This document shows positions 10,147 through 20,692 of a stretch of DNA of 64,000 nt, piece by piece. Source of the DNA: Euborellia annulipes (taxonomy: Eukaryota > Arthropoda > Insecta > Dermaptera > Anisolabididae); assembly GCA_023213315.1 (NCBI GenBank), contig JAKCPI010014080.1, forward strand, positions 1-64,000, in the 5' to 3' direction. The position numbers and the translations under genes were made by a program. Every line of letters starts with the position of its first letter. Position 1 is the stretch's first letter. The notes under the pieces are model-generated. The model searched no databases. It was not told the DNA's origin and saw nothing but the letters and a program-made list of their open reading frames with translations.

Positions 10147-10197
10147 TGTGGTTTTATAAACATTTTTTTCGAATCATTGTTTAAATATAAACAATGA
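10147..10197. promoter_or_regulatory. Paired inverted repeats (candidate enhancer); the second also resembles a terminator
   Basis: TGTGGTTTTATAAACA (10147-10162) and TGTTTAAATATAAACA (10178-10193) start 31 bp apart and fit the TGTKK-N6-MAACA pattern seen upstream of the other sigma-54 promoters. The second lies inside a perfect 10+10 bp palindrome (10174-10197) followed by seven T, so it could also terminate the exporter transcript. Confidence 0.5.
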
Positions 10198-10246
10198 TTT
10201 TTTTATTTTTAATGACAAGTTTTTTGATATTCAATAATAAAAATTT

Positions 10247-10262
10247 TGGCATTGGCTTTGCT
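10247..10262 (+). promoter_or_regulatory. Sigma-54 promoter for TonB-dependent receptor 1
   Basis: TGGCATTGGCTTTGCT with the required 10 bases between GG and GC. It lies 31 bp before the chosen start at 10293. Confidence 0.85.
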
Positions 10263-10292
10263 ATATCGGGGCAGATCGTTAAGGAAGCTTAT

Positions 10293-12785
10293 ATGCGTAC
10301 ATATTTTTCTCAATTCATTCTTCATTCTTCTGTTTTTGCGTTCAGTACACTTACCGCCTCAATCACTTTGGCAAATGAACAAAGACCTGTATCAGAAAAA
10401 GAGGATGTCGTGACATTGCAATCAGTTGTTGTAACGGGTTCTCGGCGAGCTATCAATAGTGCTTTAGAGGCTCCTGCTCCAGTAGACATTGTGACAGCCA
10501 AAGAACTACAAGAAACAGGGGCAGGTGATCTTGCCGCTGCATTAACACGCTTATCGCCGTCAGTGAGTTTACCAACATCACCTGCGGGTGGTTTCGGTGC
10601 ATCGGTGCCGCCGAGTATTGCATTGCGAGGTTTATCTGCTGATCAAACCTTTAATTTTGATCAATGGTAAACGTCGCCATACAGCGGCTTACTTCACTCG
10701 ACAAGCGTATGCTGGGGGAGAGGTGCTGCGGTAACAGATTTAAGCCTAATCCCGATTAGTGCCATTGAACGTATAGAGATTTTACGAGATGGTGCCGCAG
10801 CTCAATATGGTTCTGACGCGATCGCGGGCGTGGTCAACATTATATTGAAATCACGTGATCATGGTGGTGGCGTGAGTTATCAAACTGGAGGCTATACACA
10901 AGGGGATGGTGAACAGCATAAAATCAATCTTTGGAAAGGCTTTGAATTACCCAATGATGGTGCTTTAACTGTTGCCGTAGATTTAGGAAAGCGTGAAGCT
11001 GCAAGTAACACTGCACCAGATACGCGAACATTTTATGATGGTTCAACCCAAGCCCAATATACCGAGCAGAACACACCATTTAGAACTTGGAAATTTGGTT
11101 CTCCTGAACAAAAAAACCAAATCAATATCACTGCGAATTTAGATTTACCTTTAACTGATGAAATTGCCTTGTATGGTTTTAGTAGTTATGGGCATCGTAA
11201 GACCATCGGGGAAAATTTTTATGAACCTCCAACCACCAAAACAGTACTGAATCAATCCAGTTATTTTAAGCAACGTTATCCTGATGGACGCTCACCTTTG
11301 AGTTTAGTCAGTGTGGATGATTTTGCGACCACGTTTGGGGTTAAACAAGGCAACCAGACTTCAGGAAAATATGACCTGTATGCCACTTATGGACAAAACA
11401 AAGTCAGCACTGAACAAGGCAATGGCATTAACCCAAGTTATGGTGCAGATTCACCCTCTCATTATGATTTAGGGGAAAACATTTTTGCCCAACTCAATAC
11501 AGGACTGGACTATAGTCGTGATTTTGCAATTGATGGTTTAGCCAGTCCATTGACTGTTTCGACGGGAGCGCTATACCGTTGGGAACAATATAAACAAAAT
11601 GCAGGCGACCCCATTGCCTATACCCGTGGACCCTATTTTAATCCAAGTACGGCTTTAGGTACGGGTATCCCAGGTATATACGCGGGTATTACAGATCAAG
11701 ACCAACGCAAAATTAGTCGAGATGTGTACGGCATTTATTTGGATCTCGAAACCGATATTGTAAAAGATTTAAATGTTGGTGCTGCCATTCGAACAGAAAA
11801 ATATTCAGACTTTGGCTCGACAACCAACGGCAAACTCTTTGCCAAATATGATATCTCTCCGCAGTTGACCCTTCGTGGATCTGTTAATACAGGTTATCGC
11901 GCACCGTCATTAGCCCAGCAAGGATACTCTGCTTATAGTGTACAAACGGTGCAAACTCCGACAGGTTGGCAAGATGTACAGCAAAGGACTTTAGTTGCGG
12001 GAAGTGAAGCGGCTTTACTGATTGGTGGAACTTCACTTAAGCCTGAGAAATCGACCAATTATTCTTTAGGTTTGGTACTCAAACCATTTATCAATACCTC
12101 TGCAACTTTAGACCTTTATCAAATCGATATTCGAAATCGTATTTTACTTTCTGACAATATTACTGGCAGCGTGATCAATAATGCTTTTGCAAATACGCCG
12201 TATGCAAATATTGCCAATGTGGCGTTTTTTAATAATTTATTAGATACGCAAACGCGTGGTTTGGAGTTCGCATTAAAACATGATCTTGATCTTGAACAAT
12301 ATGGCAAGTTAAAGCTGAATTTAGGCTTGGCTTATCATAAAAATAAAATCACTGACAGCCGAGACTCAATCACTGCAAAAGGTGAGCGAATTCCAGTCTC
12401 CAGTATTGCTGGTCGAAATACCCAAAGCCTAATTGAATCTACAGCGCCAAAAACCAAATTAGCATTGGGGGCACTTTGGTCAAATCAAGCGTGGAGTATC
12501 AATGCCGCAGTCCGTCGTTATGATAAATGGACTACTTTAAATAATACCAATGCTTCATTGGATCAGACCTTTGATCCGCAATGGATTGCTGATTTGGACT
12601 TTGGCTACAAAGCAGATGCGTGGGTAAAAGGGCTAAAATTCAATCTGGGCGCAAATAATTTATTTAACAGTTACCCAGACAAAGCCAAAGACTCATCTGT
12701 AGGGAACATCGTCAAATACAGTTTTAATGCGCCAGAAGGTGCCTTTGGAACGTATTTATATGGCCGTGTAAGTTACGACTTTTAA
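10293..12785 (+). CDS. TonB-dependent outer-membrane receptor 1
   Basis: About 830 residues. The start at 10293 has AAGGAAG 8 bp upstream and gives a signal peptide ending near ITLANE; the longer frame from 10194 has no such support. The N-terminal plug starts at SVVVTGSRR and includes DGAAAQYGSDAIAGVVNIIL. The C-terminal beta-barrel ends in an aromatic residue (RVSYDF), the usual barrel-assembly signal. A frame break near 10667 separates plug start and barrel. The protein would import a ligand across the outer membrane using TonB energy; the tonB-exbBD operon at 23.4 kb, under the same kind of promoter, is a likely partner. It forms an operon with the secreted hydrolase 46 bp downstream, suggesting that receptor and hydrolase handle the same substrate (inference). 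Confidence 0.85.
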
Positions 12786-12831
12786 ATTAAAAAATAAATT
12801 TTAAAACAGTTTTTAAATAGGTTTCAAGGTC

Positions 12832-14101
12832 ATGAAAATGCAAAATACTTTTATATCTAATGTGGTTAAATCCGTTTTTGTCGCAAGCATACTAACGTCT
12901 GCTGGAATGGTAAATGCCCAGCAAGCCCCTCAGCCTGAAGATCGTTATGGGGATGGACGTGTTTCAGCATTTTATACATGGAAAGCTGCGATTCCAGAAC
13001 AAGCTGGAAAACTCTTAAAGACAGAGGACATCAGCAACCCTTATATCCGTTTGGACAATGATAGTACGGCCATTCGTATTTTATATAGTTCAACAAGTGG
13101 ACGGGATAGTAAGACCCCCATTGTGGTTTCTGGGACAGTACATCTTCCTAAAGGTACGCCACCGAAAGAAGGTTGGCCTGTTGTGTTATGGGCACATGGT
13201 ACGGTTGGTCTAGCAGATGCCTGCGCACCTTCTTGGAATGGACGATCTTATCGAGATGTACAATATTTAAACCGATGGTTAAAAGAAGGATTCGCTGTAG
13301 TAGCAACTGACTATGAAGGACTTGGTGTGGCTGGCCCGCACTTGCTGATCAATAATCCAATGCTTGCTTATAGTATTTTAGACAGCGGTCGAGCTGCGCT
13401 TAAAACGAAATTACCTCTAGCAAATCGTTTTGTTATTGTGGGGCAATCTCAAGGTGGGGCGGGGGCTGTTTCAGCTTCAGCTTATTCAGCAACCTATGCA
13501 CCAGAGTTAAATATTAAAGGATCTATTGGCACAGGGGGTGATTTATCAGGACCCAGAGGCAACAGCTGAAAAGAATCAGTTAAAGTTAAATCCTTATGAA
13601 GTCAGTCCATCCTTAGCATATGGTATTTATAGTTTTTTAGTGACGCAAAGCTTATTTCCTGAAATCAAAACTGAAGATATTTTTACCGCTGAAGCAGTGC
13701 CTTTGGTGGAACAAGCAAGAAATGCCTGTTTGACCAGTTTTATGGGAGATATTCAAACAGCAGGACTTTCACCTGCGCAAGCCTATAAGGCGAATCCACC
13801 ATCGATCTATAAAAAATTACAGGAAAAACAATCCAATGATTATGGCTATTACCCGACCTTAAAAATCAATCATCCATTATTTATTGGCACTGGGGCAAAT
13901 GATCGTACACCAGATGCACGTAATCAAATGAAGTTGGTGGCGGATGCATGTAAGGCAGGTACAGTCGTTGAAGGGCATTTGTATCATGGATTGGGACATA
14001 GTGAGACAGTGAATGCTTCCCTACAAGATTCTGTTCCATTTGCCAAAAAGGTGATTGCAGGGGAGAAGATTCAGTCCATTTGCAAACCAGATTTACAATA
14101 G
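12832..14101 (+). CDS. Secreted alpha/beta hydrolase (secretory-lipase type)
   Basis: About 420 residues with a signal peptide ending at GMVNAQQ. Visible elements are the oxyanion region VVLWAHGTVG, the nucleophile elbow GQSQGG (Ser in the serine-hydrolase consensus), a late acid in GTGANDRTPD and a catalytic His in GLGHSE. This order fits LIP-like secretory lipases/esterases. One frame break near 13545 splits it in two. It follows TonB receptor 1 closely and probably acts in the periplasm on an ester, perhaps releasing a sulfur-containing moiety during sulfur starvation. The substrate is inference only; true lipid hydrolysis is also possible. Confidence 0.75.
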
Positions 14102-14123
14102 AAAATCAGAAGAAAATAACCAT

Positions 14124-14185
14124 CCCTCATAATGATGCTCATGGTTATGACAAGCCCTCATAATGATGCTCATGGTTATGACAAG
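14124..14185. repeat. Perfect tandem duplication of a 31-bp unit
   Basis: Two identical head-to-tail copies (14124-14154 and 14155-14185), each containing TCATAATGATGCTCATGG, lie between the hydrolase stop and the terminator. The function is unknown; each copy can form a small hairpin (CAT..ATG). Confidence 0.9.
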
Positions 14186-14208
14186 ACCTTAAATTAGCAA
14201 GCAATAAA

Positions 14209-14242
14209 AAACCGCTCATTCAATCCGATTAAATGAGCGGTT
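14209..14242. terminator. Bidirectional intrinsic terminator
   Basis: Stem AAACCGCTCATT / AATGAGCGGTTT with a ~10-base loop, A-run on one side and T-run on the other, between converging genes (hydrolase and monooxygenase). Confidence 0.9.
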
Positions 14243-14260
14243 TTTATTTAGCTTGAGGAC

Positions 14261-15355
14261 TTAGGCAATCTGTTTGTTTCGCTTGGCCGCCTCAGCTCGT
14301 ACCGCAGGAATAATATAACGACCATAGTCCACAGTATCGTAAATTGGATCATAACCACGATTTAAAAAGGTGGTGACGCCCAGATCTACATAATCAAGTA
14401 ATGCGGCAATAATCGTATCAGGCGTTCCGACAAGGGCGGTGGTATCACCATAGGCCCCAACTGCGCTTGCAGTTGGCATCCATAAGGCTCGGTCATGGCG
14501 ATCACCTTGTTGTGCTGCTGCCAGTAACCGTTGTGAACCTACGCCTTTAATTTTATGTCCCGAAAGTGAGCCATTATTTTGGAACGTTGGATTTTGCTGA
14601 ATATCAGCTAAAATTTGTTGTGCTCGTTGCCATGCGAGTTGTTCTGTTGGCCCAATAATAAGACGTACTGATAAACTGACCTGCGGCTGGGGTTTATTGG
14701 CTGCTTCTGCTGCCTTTTTAAGTTTATTTATCTGCTCTTTCACGCCCGCTAAGGGCTCACCCCAAAGCGAATAAAGATCTGCATGACGCACTGCGATATC
14801 GTAGGCAATATCCGAAGAACCACCGAATGAAATCGGAATAGAAGTTCCATTGACCGGTTTTAAAGGGCAGAAAGCATTTTCCAGTTTAAAGTATTTGCCT
14901 TCATAGTGAATCGGTTGCTCACTTTTCCAAAGCTTTTGGATGATATCTAGATATTCACCCGTGCGTTCATAACGTTGAATTTTATCAACAATATAATCAC
15001 CTTCTTGCGGTTCAGCGGTAATTCCCGTAATGGCATGTAAACGAATGCGTCCTCCGCCAGTGGTATGGTCCAGTGTGGCAAAGGAACGTGCAGCCAGATT
15101 AGGCGTCATCAGCGCAGGGCGATGTGCAATCATAAATCCAAGTCGTTCAGTCTGTTGTGCCAGATAAGCTGCGATTTGGGTACTATCAGGGCTACTTGGT
15201 CCATTGGCGATTAAAACTTTATCAAAGCCTGCATATTCATGTGCACGAGCATGATAACGTAAATATTCGAGATCAATTTTATGACCAATTCGGGTTCCTT
15301 TGGTTTCAGACCATTGATTTGGAAAAACCATACCCACAAACTCTATGCTCATCAT
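14261..15355 (-). CDS. LLM-class FMN-dependent monooxygenase (SsuD/SfnG-like), copy 1
   Basis: Intact, 364 residues (363 if the second Met is used), of bacterial-luciferase (LLM) fold. It has the N-terminal strand FVGMVFPNQWSE, the DHTTGGGRIRLHAITG segment of the flavin-binding core and the C-terminal ALVGTPDTIIAALLDYVDLGV typical of SsuD/MsuD/SfnG proteins. Such enzymes use FMNH2 and O2 to cleave C-S bonds of alkanesulfonates or sulfones, giving sulfite or sulfinate plus aldehyde. No NAD(P)H:FMN reductase gene is recognisable in this window, so the reduced flavin must come from elsewhere. A sigma-54 promoter lies 31 bp upstream and SfnR is divergently encoded, supporting a role in organosulfur use. 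The exact substrate is not decided. Confidence 0.85.
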   Translation of the reverse strand: MMSIEFVGMVFPNQWSETKGTRIGHKIDLEYLRYHARAHEYAGFDKVLIANGPSSPDSTQIAAYLAQQTERLGFMIAHRPALMTPNLAARSFATLDHTTGGGRIRLHAITGITAEPQEGDYIVDKIQRYERTGEYLDIIQKLWKSEQPIHYEGKYFKLENAFCPLKPVNGTSIPISFGGSSDIAYDIAVRHADLYSLWGEPLAGVKEQINKLKKAAEAANKPQPQVSLSVRLIIGPTEQLAWQRAQQILADIQQNPTFQNNGSLSGHKIKGVGSQRLLAAAQQGDRHDRALWMPTASAVGAYGDTTALVGTPDTIIAALLDYVDLGVTTFLNRGYDPIYDTVDYGRYIIPAVRAEAAKRNKQIA

Positions 15356-15385
15356 TTAACCTATGCTGTAAATTTTAAATAAAAG

Positions 15386-15401
15386 AGCAAAATAGATGCC
15401 A
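15386..15401 (-). promoter_or_regulatory. Sigma-54 promoter for monooxygenase copy 1
   Basis: The minus strand reads TGGCATCTATTTTGCT with exact GG-N10-GC spacing. Confidence 0.85.
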
Positions 15402-15453
15402 AATAGTGAGGGGAGATAAAATATATAATTTTTTCAAAAATATTATTGTAAGC

Positions 15454-15499
15454 TGTTTATATATGATCAATTGATAGACATATTTTTTAAAAAGCAACA
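15454..15499. promoter_or_regulatory. Degenerate pair of enhancer-like repeats between monooxygenase and sfnR
   Basis: TGTTTATATATGATCA (15454-15469) keeps the left half-site and TTTTTAAAAAGCAACA (15484-15499) keeps the right; they start 30 bp apart. This is weaker than the other pairs but in the same position relative to a sigma-54 promoter. Confidence 0.35.
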
Positions 15500-15669
15500 T
15501 TGCATAAAAATAGAAATATATTGATTATAAATGCATAAGCAAAAACGCCTATTAAATCATTTAATATATAAATTTAGGATTAAATATCTGTAATTATTAT
15601 TTATCAGCTTTGTAATAGAATTGTACTATTCTATTTTAATATCCTCCTCAGCTATTTAAAGGGTTAATT

Positions 15670-16742
15670 ATGAAATCCTATTTGGATAATGATTATAAAG
15701 TAATTACCTTGCCTGATAATGGTGTGCCAATTAAGCCAATAAGAGCAAAAGCGATTATATTTTCTGATCAAAACTCTCGTAAGCTATTAAGCCAAGTTGA
15801 AACCATTGCACCAAGTTCTGCCAGTGTGATCATCCAAGGTGAATCAGGTACAGGTAAAGAATTAATCGCACGTGAAATTCATTTGAAAAGTGATCGCCAA
15901 AATAAGCCGTTTCTTGCTGTCAATTGTGGTGCTTTAGTTGAAACACTTGCAGAATCTGAATTGTTTGGTTATGAAGCAGGCGCATTTACGGGTGCGCATA
16001 AGACACGCCCTGGTATTTTTGAAACAGCCGACGGCGGAGACTTTGTTCTTGGATGAAGTGGGTGAGTTGCCGTTGTCTTTGCAAGTAAAACTGTTACGTG
16101 TATTGCAAGAAAAGGAAGTTGTTCGGGTCGGTGGACGTAAACCGATCCCGATTAATGTACGCATCTTGTCTGGTACACATGTTGATTTGCGTAAAGCTGT
16201 TGCGGAAAATAAATTCCGTTTAGATTTATACTATCGCCTAAATGTGGTTGTGCTAAATATTTTACCATTACGAGAGCGTAAGGGTGACATTTTGCCTTTG
16301 GTGGATTTTTTCTTAAACTCCTATTCACAAAAGATGATTACCACCAAAACCCAACATCAGTGATCGCGCCAGAAATGCACTACTCAACTATAGTTGGCCG
16401 GGAAATATCCGTGAGCTTGAAAATAATATCCATTATGCACTGCTCATCAGTGGTGGCAAAACCATTGATATTGAACATTTAAGGTTTTCAGAGGAGGGTG
16501 GCTCAAGCGTTTTACCAGATAATGATTTGATTCAAGAGTTTGAGGATGTACTCAAGCGTTTATTTCAAGAATATGATGGTGAAGCATGGCACATCATTGA
16601 AGATAAAATCGTCAATACCGCTTTTTCAAGTTGCTGGAATAATCAGGTTAAGACTGCAAAAATGTTAGGACTGTCGCGCAATGTTTTACGTAATTTGTTA
16701 TCAAGATATAATTTATTACCAAATAAAAATGAAATTGTTTAA
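15670..16742 (+). CDS. sfnR: SfnR-type sigma-54-dependent transcriptional activator
   Basis: About 357 residues. It starts almost directly with the AAA+ domain (no receiver or GAF sensor domain), as in SfnR. Visible are Walker A GESGTGKE, the sigma-54-contact loop GAFTGA, Walker B LFLDEVGELP, the sensor/R-finger region FRLDLYYRLNVV and a C-terminal Fis-type helix-turn-helix (NNQVKTAKMLGLSRNVLRNLL). Two frame breaks (near 16030 and 16362) interrupt it. In Pseudomonas, SfnR activates sulfone and sulfonate use under sulfate limitation, its own gene being controlled by the sulfur status. The absence of a sensor domain means activity probably follows abundance. No sigma-54 site faces this gene, so another promoter drives it. 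The ten sigma-54 promoters around it make it the likely local regulator. Confidence 0.85.
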
Positions 16743-16758
16743 TTGGGCTGTGCAATAG

Positions 16759-16785
16759 AAACATCCATTTTACCCATGGATGTTT
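16759..16785. terminator. Bidirectional terminator between sfnR and tatC
   Basis: Stem AAACATCCAT / ATGGATGTTT with loop TTTACCC, followed by TATTTT. The two genes converge here. Confidence 0.8.
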
Positions 16786-17524
16786 TATTTTGGGCTGGTC
16801 ATTTTTGTGATCCATAAACCCAGTTCAAACAAAAGCCACATTGGTACTGCACAGTGCAAGCATGCTAAAAATATCAGGGGGTGTAATAAACATTGCGATA
16901 AAGAAAAACAAAACAATGATGTGTTTACGGTAATGTTCCAATTGTTGAATAGAAAGAATACCAATAAAAATAAGAATGTAGGTAAGTACAGGGATTTGAA
17001 AGGCGATACCAAAAGCCAGAAAAAGCTTGAGACAGAAATCAAGATAACTGTTGATATCAGTCATCGGTAAAACATTATCTGGTGAAGCTAAGACAAAGAA
17101 GTTTAACACCAAAGGCAGAATCAAATAATAGGCAAATAATAGGCCAAGATAAAATAAACCGATGCTGGAGAGTACAAGCGCCACGCCAAATTTTCTTTCA
17201 CTTTGATATAGAGCAGGTGCAATAAAGCGCCAGAACTGATAAAGAATAAAGGGAATCGCCAATAAAATTGCGAAATAAATATTGAGTTTAAAGGGCGCTA
17301 AAAAATGTACTCATCACATCTGTAGCTATCATAGTTGAATTTTTAGGCAATCGGGATATTAAGGGTTGAGCCAAAAAATGATAATTGTGTTGTGCAAGGG
17401 GCAATAAGAGTAAAAAAATAGTTAAGACTGTAGCAATGCTATAGATCAAGCGCTTTCTAAGCTCTTTTAAATGTTCGCTATATTTCATTTCAGTGAGTGT
17501 TTCACTGAGTATTTGTTCGGTCAT
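16785..17524 (-). CDS. tatC: Twin-arginine translocase subunit TatC
   Basis: About 246 residues, with breaks near 17275 and 16850. It has the TatC hallmark N-terminus EHLKELRKRLI, then FIAPALYQSERKF in the first cytoplasmic/periplasmic transition, and several hydrophobic helices (LVLSSIGLFYLGLLFAYYL; FITPPDIFSM). TatC is the multi-spanning receptor that binds RR signal peptides. Its start overlaps the tatB stop (ATGA). It is the last gene of a long operon that begins with the sulfonate-type binding protein at 21.8 kb. A likely client in this window is the peptide-type lipoprotein at 25.7 kb, which carries an SRRKFL signal. Confidence 0.85.
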
Positions 17525-17939
17525 GCAGCTTGATCCTCACGCAAGATATTGGATGATGTTGTATAAATTAAAAAGGGTACTTTTAATTCACGCGCAGAGA
17601 TTTGATAAACATAATCATGTGTGGGATAAGGGGGGCGCTTGATGTGCTATAGCAACAGCGCTATGTACACTTTGGATTTCGTGTTGCATTTGTGCAAGCT
17701 GCTGTTTGAGCAGCTCTTCGTTTTGTTTTATTTTGAGCAGCTCTTCTTGCATGATCCTTTTTAGTTCAAGCAATTCCAGTTCATTTTCTAACTCTAGCTG
17801 GATTTTGTTAAGGTTATTTTTTAAGGGCTCTGTATTTAAGTAATCCCACCCTTAATGTTTGAGGGAGTTTTTCAGGTCCCAATATAATCAGTGCAATAAC
17901 AGCAAAAGCCAAGAGTTCACCAAAACTGATATTGAACAT
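17521..17939 (-). CDS. tatB: Sec-independent translocase protein TatB
   Basis: It starts at the ATG at 17939, giving MFNISFGELLAFAVIALIIL followed by GPEKLPQTLR, the classic TatB transmembrane helix and hinge. A long, charged, Glu/Lys/Gln-rich amphipathic and probably coiled-coil region follows, to about 139 residues, after one break near 17820. TatB cooperates with TatC in recognising twin-arginine precursors. As read, it is fused in frame to the upstream tatA tail with no stop codon; one missing A at ~17966 would restore a tatA stop, so the fusion is probably an artefact. Confidence 0.8.
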
Positions 17940-17952
17940 AATGATATAGTAC

Positions 17953-18168
17953 TCACCGGTTAGTGTTTTTTCTTTATTTAAATCGAGATGATGGATTTCT
18001 TTAGGCTGATTTGTTTCAGACAGTTTTTGATCATCAGAATGAACCGAGTCTTTAAAATCTTTAATTGCACCACCTAAATCCTTACCTAAGTTTTTTAAGT
18101 TTTGATGTACCAAATAATAAAATAACGATCACGGCAAATAATAATATATGCCAAATTGATAAACCCAT
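17953..18168 (-). CDS. tatA: Sec-independent translocase protein TatA
   Basis: About 72 residues. The ATG at 18168, preceded by an AGGAAA-like site, gives [20 protein letters not shown], a single transmembrane helix. The hinge [20 protein letters not shown] and an acidic tail follow. One extra A near 18095 breaks the frame. TatA multimerises into the membrane-passage component. With tatB and tatC directly downstream, this is a complete three-gene Tat set located in the sulfur cluster rather than a lone subunit. Confidence 0.8.
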
Positions 18169-18265
18169 TTCATATTTCCTTAATAATTTAAAACGTGTTG
18201 ATATAAATATCATGCTTGAATATATTTTTCTAAATAATATTTATATCGATGAATATTCGATTTCA

Positions 18266-19022
18266 TTATGCGCTATGGTCCAGCATATTGAGTGCTTGAT
18301 TACGATAGTTAAATAATAATTCGCTGTCTTTATGTCTTGGATGGGTCAAAGGAACTTGAATGATTTCTTTAATTTTTCCTGGTCGAGCAGACATTACGAT
18401 CACGCGATCACCCAGATAAACCGCTTCTTCTATATCATGTGTAACTAGAATCATGGTGATCTTTTGATCTTGCCAAATACGTTGTAATTCAGTTTGCAGA
18501 TGGCTACGTGTAATTGCATCTAAAGCACCAAAGGGTTCATCTAAAAGTAAAATATCAGGCTGATTAACCAAGCCTCGTGCAATCGCTACCCGCTGCGCCA
18601 TACCACCCGATAGCTCATGTGGATAAGCATTTTCAAAACCTTTTAAACCCACCATTGTAAGATGTTCTGCCACACGGGCATTTTTTTTCGGCACGGCTTA
18701 AGTCGGTTTCTTCGAGCGCTAAATGAATATTTTCGGAAACACTGAGCCAAGGCAATAGACGGTGCTCCTGAAAAATTAAACCTCGTTTTAAATCTGTCCC
18801 TTGTATTGGTGTTTGATTCAGTAAAATCTCACCTTGATAGTCTTTATCTAATCCTGCAATTAAGCGCAACAAGGTCGATTTACCACAGCCACTGCTTCCG
18901 ACAATAGAAATAAATTCTCCTTGTTGAATATCGAGATGAATACCATCTAATACGGTGAAAGTTTGTTGATCTCGATAAAATGATTTATTGAGTTTTTTAA
19001 TCGAGAGTAAGGAAAAGCTCAT
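18266..19022 (-). CDS. ssuB: Aliphatic-sulfonate/taurine-type ABC ATPase (SsuB)
   Basis: About 252 residues with one break near 18690. Walker A is [11 protein letters not shown]-loop [12 protein letters not shown], signature [10 protein letters not shown], Walker [13 protein letters not shown] and H-loop LVTHD, the exact style of SsuB/TauB. It lies directly downstream of two permease genes and a binding-protein gene, forming an importer for sulfonates or related organosulfur compounds. tatABC follows about 100 bp downstream on the same strand with no visible terminator. Confidence 0.85.
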
Positions 19023-19052
19023 ATCAATATCCTGATGAGATGGGTGATTCAG

Positions 19053-19842
19053 TTAAACACGCCATTGCAGTAGTCGTTTAGAAATCAAGTGAATACAAAG
19101 CGTCATGCCAAACCGCTGAGGGTGACCGTGATTGCACACACCAACAAAATATCCATTTCGGCATTGATTTCAGCTTTCATCATTAAATTGCCTAAGCCTG
19201 CACCAGCATTGAATAACAGCTCACTGGCAGTTGTGGTAATCCATGTAAAAGGCACCGCTAAATTCAACCCCGTTAAAATATATGGGAGAGCTTGAGGGAA
19301 ACGGATTTTTTTAAATTCCTGCCAAAAAGATAATTTGTAAATACGAGCGACTTCACTGTATTTCTGGTCATAATGACTTAGCCCTTGAAAGCTGTTAATC
19401 ACCATCGGGAAAAAAGAAGCAAGCGCAATAATAAAGATTTTTTGCCTGCTCACCATTGCCAAACCACAGTGCAATCAATGGGGTTAAACCAAGTAAGGGT
19501 ACTTGGCGAATGCTATTAAATAATGGTGAAACCAAGGCATTTAAAATTTTTGAATAGGCAAGTAAGGCACCGAGTAGCAGCCCTGTTGTCGAGCCAAGTA
19601 AAAACCCCAGTCCAGCTTTTTTAAGACTTCCCCATGTGTTTAACCATAATTCACCTGTTTCAAGCAGCTGAATAAAAGCAAAATACACCTTCTGTAAAGG
19701 CACAAATGCATAGGCATGACTGGCGCCTAAACTTGAATTGTATTGCCATAAAGCCAGTAAAAGGAGCGAGTAGCAGCAGACCTTTGATCAAGATCAGTGG
19801 TTGCGCAAAAGCACTTTTTAAGTTCAGTGGATGCTGTGACAT
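19053..19842 (-). CDS. ssuC: ABC transporter permease (SsuC/TauC-like), copy 1
   Basis: About 263 residues, broken near 19735, 19450 and 19110. The coding pieces show the SsuC features: LKKAGLGFLLGSTTGLLLG, the QVPLLGLTPLIALWFGNGE loop that docks on the ATPase, and FITTTASELLFNAGAGLG-type text near the C-terminus (read as WITTTASELLFNAGAGLG). Its ATG overlaps the stop of the second permease (TAATG at 19842-19844), so they are translationally coupled. Two permease genes imply a heterodimeric membrane channel. Confidence 0.8.
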
Positions 19843-20689
19843 TATTTCCCCCTTGAACTCAATGCAGGTGATACAAGATATTGTTCGAGCTGACGTAAAG
19901 TTTTATCTAAAGCAAAACCAATGATTCCTGTAATAAAAACTCCGACCATGACAACGTCTAAACGTAACATTTGTCGTCCGAGCTCCAATTCATTTGACCA
20001 ATGCCAGTGCCTGCAGCAAGTAATTCAACGGCCACCAAAATCAACCAAGCACGACCTAGAGCAATCCGCAGTCCACCGATTAATGGTGGGAGGATGCAAG
20101 GGATGATGATGTATCTCAACCATGCTGAAGTTTTTAATTTTGTAGATCTGGCCCAATTCAATATATTTTTTAGGAATATTTCTAACAGCATCCGCTGTTG
20201 TGAGTGCGAGTGGAAAAAAAACAGGCTTTAATAATCAGTAAAATTTTAAATAGTTCACCAATTCCAAAAACCAAAATAAAAATAGGAATAAGCACAAAAG
20301 ATTGGAATTTGATAAAGGATATTGAACAAAATATAAGTGTAATTTCGGAAAGAGCTGAGAGATGCATAGGCAATGCCAAACAAAATCGCACAGGTGGCCG
20401 CAATTGAAAAACCCATCAGCAGTCGAGAAAGGCTATCTTTTAAATGCAGTTGTAGTTCACCACTTTGCAACAAGGCAAGAAATGTCTGCCATACCGTTAT
20501 AGGTGGTACTAAAATTTGGGTTGGAAAAATCTGTAGAAATAGCTAATCAATTGCCAAACCAGTAACGCCAAGATGGGTGAAAGGAATGAGAGCAAGCGAT
20601 AGACCTGCTCAGAAGACAATCGCCTCCATAATGGTGCTTTGATCGCCACGATTTTTTTTTTCGATAAGCGGATTTACGAGGATTTTCAT
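19842..20689 (-). CDS. ssuC: ABC transporter permease (SsuC/TauC-like), copy 2
   Basis: About 282 residues, with several breaks (near 20620, 20540, 20270, 20215, 20000). It starts at 20689 (MKILVNPLIEKK), followed by a hydrophobic first helix. The coding pieces include LHLKDSLSRLLMGFSIA and the C-terminal ILPPLIGGLRIALGRAW, VAVELLAAGTGIG and VFITGIIGFALDK segments typical of this permease family. It lies 3 bp after the binding-protein gene and overlaps the other permease. A pair of different SsuC-like permeases is found in some sulfonate/nitrate-type importers. Confidence 0.75.
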
Positions 20690-20692
20690 GAC

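Noticed and set aside
10194..10292. An N-terminal extension of TonB receptor 1
   Set aside because: It would start inside the palindrome and overlap the sigma-54 promoter; the Met at 10293 has a good ribosome-binding site and begins a normal signal peptide.
17814..18113. A natural TatA-TatB fusion protein
   Set aside because: The join lies in a six-A run; one more A restores a tatA stop just before the tatB start. It is treated as two genes.
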